From assembly GCA_016271365.2 (NCBI GenBank), contig CM057452.1, forward strand, positions 1,242,819,001-1,242,883,000: a stretch of DNA of 64,000 bases, written 5' to 3'. This DNA comes from Neoceratodus forsteri (Eukaryota; Chordata; Ceratodontiformes; Ceratodontidae). Below, piece after piece: positions 34,111 through 43,628 of the stretch. Position numbers and translations under genes: made by a program. A model generated the notes under the pieces. The model was not told the origin of the DNA and did not search any database. It saw only the letters and a program-made list of their open reading frames with translations. The first letter of the stretch is position 1. Each line of letters begins with the position of its first letter.

Positions 34111-34255
34111 TGAAACCATTTTAAGGACTTCTGTAGCAATTCTCTAATAAGGCAACTTCTCTGATCGAATACCAAATATCGAATATCTGGGACCCAAATA
34201 CCAAATATTCGGCCAAATATTCGAAAAAAGATATTCGCACAGTCCTAGCCCCTTA

Positions 34256-34915
34256 GGTTTCAGTAATGCTGAATCAAACAGTGGAAGAGCAGGTTCTGAA
34301 TTCCTACTACCAGAAAAATCACCCTAGGGAGATTCTAATAACTTGAATCAATTAACTAAAAAATATTATGCTGAAATTCTCAAAACAGCACCTACTGTAA
34401 ATGAAAGGTAACAGAAAAAGCTCATATTAACAAGGATTAAGCCCCCCCAAATGAGGCAATATCTTTTACAATAACCTCTCATGTACATACTGTAATAGAT
34501 CAGTCGAGGGGTCAGCTGATACAAATGAAACAAGATATGATGGATGGGGAAATTCTTAGTTCAAGAAGCATCTTGAAATTAGATACTGAGACCCCTGAAA
34601 TGTTGGAAACATAAGTCATGCTGCTTTTAAATAGAGAAATGGATTTGGATATTAAACCAGAAAATTTGCTTGAGGTTTCTGGATATGATGACTTATATGT
34701 TAAAGACAACACTCTGATCACTGTGGTATACATAAGACTTGCTTACTATGAATAGATGAATTCAGTGGTGATTGGGCAATTAGGTCTTGGTCTTGATAAA
34801 ACCATACCCCTGAGCCATATTAGGGAAGAGAACTGTGACATCAAACAAACTAATCAGATAATTGAAATCTTGAATAATAATCCAAATTTAGGGTGGTTAC
34901 TGGATGCTTAATTTC
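34256..34915 (+). pseudogene. Unclassified coding-like remnant, right part
   Basis: Directly after the hAT. Frames include NLNQLTKKYYAEILKTAPTV near the start, then a longer one: GQLIQMKQDMMDGEILSSRS, a stop, REMDLDIKPENLLEVSGYDD, VKDNTLITVVYIRLAYYE, a stop, LGLGLDKTIPLSHIREE, QIIEILNNNPNLGWLLDA, stop. The density of open, protein-like text with few stops suggests an old coding gene. It should be joined to 10578-11132 when nested elements are removed. Identity unknown. Confidence 0.35.
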
Positions 34916-34929
34916 CCGTTTACCCACCT

Positions 34930-35235
34930 CATAGTGACATTTCACCAGCAAGGTCCCCCACAGTGACTACAGGGCCTAGCCACAGTGGGAGACCCACTGG
35001 AATATGACGCTGCCTGTCAGGGGTCCTGCACCCCCCCAATCAGCTCCAACTGGAGTTGATAATCTTTAGGTGAGGTCGGTGCAGGGGGCATAGCCCCCCA
35101 TGAGGGGGATTTGGGGGGTGAAGCCCCCTATAGAAAACAATAGCGAACCGACAGCCAACTGTAGAATGCAGTCAACCTGCCAGTGTCGCTGACAAGGCAT
35201 TTGACAGAAATACTGTCGGACTCCTGATGTGGATC
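34930..35235. repeat. G-rich hairpin sequence, possible SINE-like repeat
   Basis: Contains GGGGGCATAGCCCCCC and GGGGGGTGAAGCCCCC hairpins after a GGAGTTGATAAT motif, then CGGACTCCTGATGTGG. The complements of 38440-38560 and 54180-54260 have similar pieces (GGAGTTG...GGGGGCAAAGCACCCC; CGGTCTCCTGATGTTGG), which suggests one repeat family. The assignment is weak. Confidence 0.35.
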
Positions 35236-35269
35236 CCTTAATTTTCTGGCTCCTTTCAAGTCGCCATCA

Positions 35270-35875
35270 GCTCCTGTGGTGCCACTACATACTTCAGGTA
35301 TACACACCATTGCTGTAGCCTCTCTCTGCCCCCTTAAGCACTTATCCCTCCCCCCTTTCCTAGCTCCCATCTACCCCACTTCCTATCTGCCCTATCCCCT
35401 ACCTCCCCCCACCCTGATTCCCCCATCCCTTTTTTCTCTTTACATCTCTTTCTCCCGCCCCATCATCCTGCCCTTCACTACCTCTCCCTCAATCTCTCCC
35501 ACCATTGTCCGACAATTGCCACTGGCTGCATCAATGTCCTCCCCTCCTCTTCTCCTCCCTGTCTCTGTGCCACTACCGTGTGTTTTGACCCGACCCGTTC
35601 TTGTGGGCACATGCCCCCTAATTGTGTTCTCTCTCTTTCATTATAGCTGCTCCATTTAACTATCTGCATTTTTCCTCTTCCACTGAATCTTACTTTTTCC
35701 ATTCTTGTCCTTTATCACCAGCACTGTTGTTACATTTATTGTTTTGCTGTTTTACCTACTGTATTGTCTGTAGTATGTTCTTAACTGACGTGGAACCTTT
35801 GTAAAAGAGTCTTGGCTCAAAGGTATTTGTAATCCTAGACACAATAAATTAAATAAATAAATAAATAAATAAATG
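35270..35875 (+). mobile_element. L2-type LINE 3' end with (AAAT)n tail
   Basis: A pyrimidine-rich 3'UTR ends GTGGAACCTTTGTAAAAGAG, CTTGGCTCAAAGGTATTTGT, then a (TAAA)n run at 35844-35874. The complete L2 end at 52020-52160 has the same design (GAGCCTTGGCTCAGTATGCC then TTTAAATAAAA). Confidence 0.55.
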
Positions 35876-36108
35876 TATAGAGGCTGCAGAGATGAGAATG
35901 CTGTCTCGTTCACTGTTGTTAGACTGAATGGATATGAACCATGTTATAAGTTAAAGAGTGTAAATCGAAACTTGGACTTAGAATATTATAACGTAACTTT
36001 TATCAGAAGAATAGGCAATATAAGTGTAGCCATCCACCTGGATACCCTTACAGAAATATAGGTATGCTGTGTACATGCAGAATGCATGTCACATACTTAA
36101 TTGTGCAA

Positions 36109-36380
36109 TGTTGGCATGCAGTTCACATACACAAAGTGATCCTAAGTGAACCAGGTCTAAAAAGCAAATCAGATCTGCATGCTGCAAGCTTGACATGTGT
36201 GCAGCAGATAAACTGGTGTAGACATCTTCTAAAAATCACATGAGGTTCGCATGTTGCAAGCTTGACATGAGTGCAGCAGTTAAGCTGGTGTGAAAATCAT
36301 TTAAACATCACATCAGGTTGACATGCTGCACACTTGCCATGTGCGCAGCAGCAAACTAGTGCAAATCTCATCTAAAAAAA
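36109..36380. repeat. 72-bp tandem repeat, three to four units
   Basis: GCTGCAAGCTTGACATG, GTTGCAAGCTTGACATG and GCTGCACACTTGCCATG start at 36181, 36253 and 36325, a 72-bp period, with a weaker upstream unit (GGCATGCAGTTCACATAC). A related 72-bp duplication is at 40190-40330. Confidence 0.85.
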
Positions 36381-36554
36381 CACATTAGTTTCTATTTCTT
36401 ATACTACTGCTAGCAATCAGAGTCATTAAATACATTTTTATTTGAATTCCCATAAAAATTAGGTAAACTCATTAATTCTGATCGTTTTGCAAGATGTTTA
36501 ATGGCTTTTGATTTTTGTCATTAAATCGCCATTAATTTGCAAAGTATTGTTTGC

Positions 36555-37003
36555 TTACTGTATTAAATGTCTAGGATATAGCCAGTCAACATCCCCCATT
36601 CCAGATGTATGACTAGGCCCAGACTACCTGAAAGAGCTCCTGATTCCCTACCAGCCTGGTCGATCACTCCGCTCATCCGGCGAGGGGTTGCTAGAGGTTC
36701 CAAGGGTATCTTTAAAATCTTTTGGCCCAAGAGCATTTGAGTTCGCTGCACCTACCCTTTGGAACTCTCTACCCCGTCGGATTTGGGAGTGTGCAACTGT
36801 GGAGTCATTCAAACAGGCTTTAAAGACTTATTTGTGGTCTCAGGCTTTTAACAATTGAAATTGTTGGTTATTTTATGATATGGGTATGATTTTATTTATG
36901 AATGACTGTTTATATATATGAATTGCTGATTTTATTATGTACAGCGCCTTGGTATTTTGAAAGCACCAAAAATATAAAAATATTATTATTATTATTATTA
37001 TTA
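36555..37003 (+). mobile_element. LINE 3' fragment of the L2/Rex type with (ATT)n tail
   Basis: One frame reads LLIPYQPGRSLRSSGEGLLE, then FGPRAFEFAAPTLWNSLP and VESFKQALKTYLWSQAF, the typical last residues of an L2-clade RT protein. It is followed by TACAGCGCCTTGGTATTTTG and an (ATT)n run at 36981-37003, the family's 3' tail. Confidence 0.85.
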
Positions 37004-38379
37004 TGAAGAGGGGCCTCTGTGTTGTGAAGCCTATCCATTTTGTATTAGACCATGCAAATCCTGTATGAATATTTAGTGCTACAAAAGTGTTCCTCCATGA
37101 TCTTTTCATCTCACTTTCTTTCCCTTTGTCATTCTGTATTGAGCATATACACTATGGCCATGCTCAGCACTCTTTGTATTAAGCAGAATCTTGGAATCAT
37201 GCACCATACTTCACATTTTGTCACTGAAATGTGGGACATGGACACTAACCCACATGATGATTGGGACACATCATGAAACATAGAAATAGAGTACCTCAGA
37301 ACACAATGGAAACCATTGCATTAGCAACTGAGAATGAATTTCTACCATTAAGCAGGGGTGCCATTTAAGTAGGGGAGAGGAAGGCAGTCCCCCCCCCCCA
37401 TTCTTGTGCCTAGGTTCTTATTGTGTGGCAATAATGGCTTTAAATTTGGATTTAATCTTTTGCGCAACAAGTGCCCATCTGGCCTGTGTGTGCCCATGCT
37501 GCAGATACTCTCCAGATTCAACTGTCTGTAGGGTGTTGTCCACTCTCTCCACCTATTAGCAGTGGCACACTCACATATGATGTGGATGAGCTCCAGCCAA
37601 GAAGGAGCACATGAGCCTTGCAAGTGCAACACTGTCTTTCCTGCCACAGAGTAGACAGACTGCACACTACAGCTTGGAGGAGTCAGTGAGCACTGAACTC
37701 TCAATAGCTGTATTGTGGCAGCATGTTTTTGTTGTTCTACTCTTGATGAGTCTCCATCTCCCCTGGTGGCTGAAGGGGTGGAAGGTGAGCTAGAAGCTAA
37801 ATGAAGACTAGGCTACCAACTTACTCTAGTAGGCTCGCCTTGTAAAAATAAAAAACAGGACAGACCCCCTGGCAACAGCAGTGGTGACAGCAGTGTAGGT
37901 GGCCTTCATAGGCTTTGATCAGTGCAGTGCAGCAGCAGTCACAGCAGCAACCAAGCAAGAAGCAAGCAACCCAGGCTGGGAGGGTTTGGATGGTGAGGTG
38001 ACTTGGTCACGGACCATGTTGGGGACCAGTGATGGTCGGTTCCAGCATCCAGCTTCTAGCAGAAGGAGAGAGGGAAAGCGGACTGAAAACTGGGCTGGTG
38101 GCACACTGTGCTAGGCTGTAGATTCTGGCCATATGGGTACATAAAAATAATTTTTTTTTACAGAGGGATTGGGGAGGGAGGAAGAACTGAAATATTGATG
38201 TGTTTTTCATGTTTCTTCACCGTTGGGTGGCTTCATGACCCATAGAGTATGGGTATTGAATGGAATGTAGTCGGGGAGAAAAATTGAGAATAAGTTATTT
38301 TGGGGAGGGGCAGAACTTCAGCCAGGAAAAAAATTGGTTAGTAATTGGGTGGGTTTTAAGCCCAAATCTGATATACTGC
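37004..38379. other. No supportable gene
   Basis: Short frames only. A poly-C run is at 37390 and poly-T at 38149. 37850-38110 is GC-rich with CAGCAG runs. The 118-codon minus frame at 37704-37348 matches nothing I recognise. Confidence 0.45.
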
Positions 38380-38730
38380 TCTGGGGTATATACAGATGAA
38401 TCTTACAGGGAATACTTATGTATTCCAAGAATTCGGCCTCCCAACCTACACTATACCAACATCAGGAGACCGAATTTCACAATCATGATGGGGACTTGTG
38501 TTATGTGGGGTGCTTTGCCCCCAGCACCCTTCTAACTAATATAACCAACTCCAAGGGGGAGCGGACCTCGGAGCAGGTAGTTAAGTTGGGGAGGTGCAAA
38601 AAAATTTGAAAAAAAGTTCCACTACCAGGAACAGAATCCCATCTCTGAAAGCTTGCTGGATGAGCTGCAGGAGCATTGGTGCCCTACACCGTGCAGCAGC
38701 TTGGCCAGCACCTTGAACCACCGCCCTCTC
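38380..38730 (-). mobile_element. Possible tRNA-headed SINE, family S3
   Basis: Read on the minus strand: CTGGCCAAGCTGCTGCACGG (A-box-like), then GATGGGATTCTGTTCCTGG (B-box-like), an A/T-rich join, the G-rich GGGGGCAAAGCACCCC hairpin body and CGGTCTCCTGATGTTGG. 54180-54480 has a similar order. The family is inferred from two or three diverged copies. Confidence 0.4.
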
Positions 38731-39140
38731 AAGGTTACACCAGCAGGAACCATGTTCTATGGGCAAAACTAAGCATTTCACTGGGTGAAATACAATTTTG
38801 CCTAACAAAATGCAATTTCACTGTCAGGCAACACTTTCGGTCATCCCCAATTTTGGGATACCAAATCTGGGTCCGTGAGTGTCGGAACCTTCAGCTTCAG
38901 TTTCCTGATAGGATACCATCTTATACATTTGAATTTTTCCTGATTTGCATATCGCTTTTCAGTCAAACCAAATATGTTGTACATTTTAGAGATGTTAGAG
39001 ACATTCTAGAGCTGTCCCTTGCATTCATGGACAGTTGAGCGGGAGCCCCAATATAGTCAGGCTTATGCCCCCTTCCAGTGAAGCTCACCTCCACATCCCC
39101 ATGCTCAGACACATTATGACAAAGGGCAAAGGAGACTACA
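38731..39140. other. No supportable gene
   Basis: AT-rich sequence; the 120-codon plus frame at 38676-39038 has no recognisable domain. Confidence 0.45.
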
Positions 39141-39350
39141 GGGGTGTGAACCATTGAAATGAATGGGGGTAATTAATTTATTACTATTTTATGCATTATT
39201 GATGGAGAGTTGGAGATTAATGAAGGCCACCGCTCGACTAACAAGTGCCTTGTTAGTAGAACAGTGGCATTCATTAATCTCCAACTCACCATCATAACGT
39301 AATAAATAGTAATAGAAAATAGCTCCATTCATTTTTAGGGGGTACACCCC
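39141..39350. mobile_element. Foldback MITE, about 210 bp
   Basis: The two halves are inverted copies: GGGGTGTGAACC...ATTGAATGG-like outer ends (right end GGGGGTACACCCC) and GAGTTGGAGATTAATGAA against TTCATTAATCTCCAACTC. The loop is only a few bases, near 39243. Non-coding. Confidence 0.88.
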
Positions 39351-39384
39351 AGCACTCTGATTAATGGACATCACAGGGAAAGGG

Positions 39385-39562
39385 AACATTGTTTAACCAG
39401 GAGTGCACACTAAGCCGAAGCTTGTTTCCAGATGCATCCTGGGAGTACAAGAAAGTTAAGTGATTTGCTCAGGATTACACGGTATGCACCTAAGCAGCTG
39501 TAAGATTCAAACCCAGGTCTCCAGATCAGCGCCTTAACCCACTGCGCTATACTGCCTCATCT
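39385..39562 (-). mobile_element. tRNA-derived SINE, family S1
   Basis: On the minus strand: GAGGCAGTATAGCGCAGTGG (A box), GGTTTGAATCTTAC (B box), then GTGTAATCCTGAGCAAATCA, CTTAACTTTCTTGTACTCCC and CTGGAAACAAGC, ending CTCCTGGTTAAAC. The GAGCAAGTCACTTAAC-type core is like that of MIR/CORE-type SINEs. Other copies lie at 40019, 42230 and 58566. Confidence 0.82.
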
Positions 39563-40018
39563 CTTAAAGTCTCCTGCATCTGGCTCCCTAGTACTCAGGT
39601 AAGAGACGTTTTACTTATATCTATACTTGGTGGGTTGTCTGTAGCATGGCTGTACCCATTACAGTGTGTGTGCATGGGGGAAGGGACTTGCCATGTCCAT
39701 GTGGGTGTGTATGTTGAATTATTGCTACCTCTGTTTTGCACCTTAAAGTCTGTTTGCATGGAAGCATTCAAAACTATGGAGAGAAAATAGTAGGAGTACA
39801 GGCCAGACAAAAGTAACTAAGTGGTTTTGTGGGTAAGTTTGTGTATTGGGGGGACCAGATGTGTTTCCATTGGTATGTGTGCTACAGTTCAATGGTGAAA
39901 ATGAGATGAGGGACAGAAGAAAACTGAAAAGCATAACAGTAGCTACAAGCATGCTGCATGCGTGCAGATGCATTCAGATACAGTATGTTTTGAAGTATAA
40001 GTGAGCTATATGTATGCA

Positions 40019-40152
40019 GACAGTATGGCTTAGTGGTTAAAGGCACTGAAATGCAAACCAGAAGACTTGGAGGAATGATGACCTGGGTTTGAATCACATC
40101 TACCCCCACTTGTGTATGGTGTGATCCTGAACAAGACACTTAACTTTTATAT
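40019..40152 (+). mobile_element. tRNA-derived SINE, family S1, 3'-truncated
   Basis: CAGTATGGCTTAGTGGTTAA (A box), GGGTTTGAATCACATC (B box) and GTGTGATCCTGAACAAGACA, stopping after CACTTAACTTTTA. Confidence 0.82.
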
Positions 40153-40184
40153 ATGCAATTATTAGTGACCACTTGCGTTTTTGT

Positions 40185-40332
40185 ACACATGCCATATGTA
40201 TGCAGTCTTTCCCAATTTAACATAAAAATCATGGTTTCCACACTTGCTTGCTGTGTGCATACCATATGCATGCAATCGGTTCCAATTTAACATTTAAATC
40301 ATACTTGCAGCATCCATATCACTTGGGTAGTT
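40185..40332. repeat. 72-bp tandem duplication
   Basis: CCATATGTATGCAGTCTTTC and CCATATGCATGCAATCGGTT, each followed by CCAATTTAACAT...AATCAT, start near 40191 and 40263. The period equals that at 36.2 kb and the GCATGC flavour is shared. Confidence 0.75.
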
Positions 40333-40529
40333 TTATGTGTGCAGCATGAAAATATTTCATATAATTATTTCTGTAAGGGTATAGTTTTGAGATCTCAGGA
40401 CCTGGAAAATAAGGTACTGGATCTGCAACACAAATTACAGCCTCTTGGGAGTACAATTCAAAACAACAGAAGTGGTAGAGTAAATTGGGTGGCCCTGTTT
40501 TGAAACAAGACTCACCTCTGACGGTTGTA

Positions 40530-41454
40530 TTTAACAGTTCACTTGAAATGGAATTGGGTCCAGAGGACTGTAGGGGATCACATGTGGTCCCACTAGACAA
40601 AATTGGTAGCAGGGAGGAGGCTGACTATTATTGGCTAGTTTTATTATTGGTGGTGGGAAAGTTAATGGAATCATTGCTGAAGAAATGGATTGTGGAATAT
40701 CTTGAATCCAGTGGGTTACAAGACCCAAAGCAGCATGGTTTCACAAGAGGGAGGTCATGTCAAATAAATCTGGTAGATTTCTTTGACAGGGTAACCAAGG
40801 AACTAGATCAGGGTGGAGCAGTTGATGTGGTTTACCTAGATTTCAGTAAAGTCTCTGACACCGTTCCACATAGGAGACTAGTAACCAAGCTGGGTAGCTT
40901 AGGAGTGACTCCAAAGGTGGTAAACTTGATAAGAAATTGGTTAGGGAATAGGAGACAGAGGGTGCTGGTAAATGGAGTTCACGCCAAGGAAGGAAGAGTG
41001 ACCAGTGGGGAGCCTCAGGGATCAGTGCTGGGACCTATCCTCTTTAAGGTCTTCATAAGTGACATTGCAGAGAAGCTGGAAGGGAAGGTCTACATCTTTG
41101 TGGATAACACCAAAATCTGCAATAGGGTGGAAACTCGGAGGGGGGGTGGAAAGAATGAGCAGAGACCTAAGAAAACTAGAGGAGTGTTCAAAGGTATGAC
41201 AGCTTGGTTTCAATGCAAAAAAAATGCAAAATAATGCAGTTAGGGCACAGAAACCCAGGGAAAGAGTACAAAATTGGAGGAATGGTATTGGTGAACACCA
41301 CGAAAAAAAGAGACCCTGGGGTAATCATATTGGATGACCTAAAGGTAATCATGCAGTGTGACAAGGCAGTAAGGAGGGTAAGTGGGATGATGGGGTGCAT
41401 GGGGAGGGGTATCACCAGCAGAATGAGGGAGGTGGTTTTGCCTTTATATAAACT
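40530..41454 (+). pseudogene. CR1 reverse transcriptase of copy D, first part
   Basis: Frame with VGKLMESLLKKWIVEYLE, DPKQHGFTRGRSCQINLVDF, YLDFSKVSDTVPHRRL (usual KAFD is KVSD; catalytic Asp kept) and GSVLGPILFKVFISDIAEKL. The active-site x-ADD reads FVDN, so the second catalytic Asp is Asn, and the VPQGS motif reads EPQGS. The part after it shifts frame near 41200. The 250-codon frame 41204-41956 joins this RT to the L2 endonuclease across the insertion point and is not one protein. Confidence 0.85.
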
Positions 41455-41460
41455 ATACCA

Positions 41461-41951
41461 ATTAGCTTGCTGGGTGCCTGAACACTTTCCTGACATCCTA
41501 TGTCTGTCTGAAACTTGGCTCTCCACTAAGATCACCGACTCCTCCCTCAACCTTCCAAACTACACTCTTCTCAGACAGGACTGTGGCAAGAGAGGAGGGT
41601 CCATAGCCATCTATACTAAACACCCCCTCTCATGCTCAGTCACTTTTAAGGAATCTTGCCCTAGTTCCCACAAAATTCTCCTGGGCCAACTTGCCCTTCC
41701 TGCCTCACTCCCCATATTCATAGGGGTGCTGTATGCCTCTCCACACCTAACTAGCAACTCTCTAGTCTCCACCATAGCTACTTTTCCTGACCTAGCCTCA
41801 AAAGGGGAACTGATTCTCTTAGGTGATTTCAGCTTGGACTGGCTAGCCTCCTCCTTCAAAGCCCATATCTCCGAAATAAAGTCCCTCAGTCTTACCCAGC
41901 TGCTAAATGAACCCCCTCAATACAACCCTCACTCCCAAAATCACTCTCTGA
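41461..41951 (+). pseudogene. L2 endonuclease, first part
   Basis: ILCLSETWLSTKITDSSL (catalytic Glu), GGSIAIYTKHPL, IFIGVLYASPHL and LILLGDFSLDWLASSF (the GDFN motif has Ser for Asn). It ends QYNPHSQNHSL at the octamer CTCTCTGA, where the 7.6-kb element begins. The first residues of the domain are missing, since the LINE starts truncated at 41455. Confidence 0.85.
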
Positions 41952-42229
41952 CATAGGAGTTGGGTTTGTAAATTTTTTTGGGGGGCCCAGGAGTCATGGT
42001 CAGAGCCCCACCCCCTGGTCCAGGGGTCAGAGGTCATCCCCACATGGGGTGTGAGGTCAGCCCCCCTGTAAGGGTCTATGGGAGTGGAGCACCTTGCAAT
42101 CTGTGATATCAATGCTGTGGCTGGGGGGGTACACTAATCACCGACGAGAATGGGCAGGGTTGGCACAAATCACTGTTGGGGTACGTACACGGCCAGGGTA
42201 TTGTTGAGTTTTTTGTTTTTTGTTTTTTT

Positions 42230-42405
42230 TTTACCAGGAGAGACACACTAAGCTGAAAGCTTGTTTACAGGTGCGACTTGGGAGCACAAGGAAGTTAAGT
42301 GACTAGCGCAGTGTCACACAGTATGCAAGTGGGGGCTGTGGGATTCAAACCCAGGTCTCCAGGTTTGCAGCTCAGAGCCTTAAACCATTGTGCCATACTG
42401 CCTCC
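42230..42405 (-). mobile_element. tRNA-derived SINE, family S1, full length
   Basis: Minus strand: GAGGCAGTATGGCACAATGG (A box), GGGTTTGAATCCCACAG (B box), TGTGACACTGCGCTAGTCAC, then AACAAGCTTTCAGCTTAGTG and CTCTCCTGGTAAAA with an A-rich end (about 42218-42230). Confidence 0.87.
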
Positions 42406-42576
42406 TTGTTGTTGGCGGGGGGGGGACTTCCTTGGAAGCGGATTCCCACATGGCTGTGGCAGGATGGCTCAGGCTGTCACCAAGGGTGTGGGGCCTGGGG
42501 GAGGAACCTTCATCCCTACTGGGTTGAGTATTGGGTGGAGGGGGAAGGACCACTACAATCCAGAGAATACTGCATA

Positions 42577-43628
42577 CAACTTGGTGCATGGAAGGGGGGA
42601 ACATCAACCACCACTGAGGGACAGGTGGGCATAAATAAGGGCATAAATAGGCCAGCCCAGTGGTGCTGAGGGTTGAGGCACTGGACGCCACACCTTGCAC
42701 TATGCCGATGACCTGGGTTCAGGAATGGACTTGGGTCAGTGGGGGTCAGCTGGGAGAGGGAGGATTGAGCATTCCAATGGATGCTCACCTCCCTCTGGGG
42801 TGGGATACCGGGGTGCAGTGTGCAGCCGACGTCTGAGAGATCCGGTGGGAGCACAGACTCTCAAGGAGTTGGTGGCTCCTTTTCTCTGAGTCGGGGATGG
42901 GAGAGACTGTTAGGCACCTGAGAGAGATGTGCATCAGTACATTGCCTCTCTGGACGTACCTCCTTGCACCAGCATCTCAGGGGGCTTGGAAAGGGACCAC
43001 AGAAAAATGGAAAAAATACCTTGGCAGTCCTAGATGATGACCGTTCCAAAACCACCCAGACCACCAATTTCGGGACAGACCCCTCTGTGCAGGAGAGAAG
43101 GAGGCAGAGTCACTCTAGGGGCAGATCCTGAGTTCGGTGGCTGGAGTACATGAGCGGTCCAAAGGAGTGGACTCCGAGGGTAGATAGGAGGGATAAATAG
43201 AAAAGTAAAAAAAAGGGCATAAATAAGGTAGAAGAAGGTACCTTATTCGGGTCATGCTATGAGACTAGAGATTAACGTGACTAAGTAATTTTCACACAAA
43301 GGGTGGTAGATGCATGGAGCAGCCCCTCGGCAGAGGTGGGTGGTGGGGACAGAAATAGTAGGGGAATTCAACAATGCATTTCTATTGCTAGGGTTCCCTT
43401 GCGTGTATTCCATGCATTCTTGAATTACCCCACCATTTCTGTCCCCACCACTCATCTCTGCCGAGGGGCTATTCCATGCATTCACCACCCTTTGTGTGAA
43501 AAATTACTTCTTCGCATTATCCTCCAGACCCATATCATGACCCCAATATGGTACCATCTTCTACCTTATTTGTTCTTTTATTTATGCCCACCTGTCCCTC
43601 AGCTGTGGTTGGTGTTCCCCTCTTCCCA
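42577..43628. mobile_element. Foldback with CR1-tail arms, left arm split by a SINE
   Basis: The left arm is 42577-42649 plus 43226-43387, the right arm 43390-43628. GGAACATCAACCACCACTGA...GGTGGGCATAAATAA pairs with the complement of TTATTTATGCCCACC...GGTTGGTGTTCC. GTAGATGCATGGAGCAGCCC pairs with GGGGCTATTCCATGCATTCA. The inner sequence resembles the CR1 3' region (GCATGGA...GGGACAGAAAT). The S2 SINE sits in the left arm only. Confidence 0.8.
42650..43212 (+). mobile_element. tRNA-derived SINE, family S2, with 13-bp target duplication
   Basis: AAGGGCATAAATA flanks it at 42637-42649 and 43213-43225. The head GGCCAGCCCAGTGGTGCTGA...GCACTGG (A box) and CCTGGGTTCAGGAATGG (B box) is like 32226. 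It ends in an A-rich tail (AATAGAAAAGTAAAAAA). At 563 bp it is long for a SINE, so part may be a LINE-derived body. Confidence 0.8.

Larger units (their letters stand above)
18419..34247 (+). mobile_element. hAT transposon (BED-finger type) with nested insertions
   Basis: The left end TAGGGCTGTGTGAATA pairs with the complement of the right end, TAGGACTGTGCGAATA (14 of 16). Both subterminal zones are rich in (A)TATTCGG-like motifs, probable transposase sites. Flanking octamers GTCCCTGA (18411-18418) and GCCCCTTA (34248-34255) agree at 6 of 8, as expected for an aged hAT 8-bp target duplication. The relic of a BED/hATC transposase lies inside. Insertions include a Harbinger MITE, a foldback, a CR1 and others. 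Net of those it is still about 9 kb, which is large. The pairing of ends is my inference. Confidence 0.7.

Noticed and set aside
33498..34175. Minus-strand repeat protein frames
   Set aside because: They cross a 76-bp tandem repeat whose period is not a multiple of three, so the frames are artefacts.
41204..41956. 250-codon frame as one protein
   Set aside because: It runs from decayed CR1 RT across the insertion point into L2 endonuclease, two unrelated elements.
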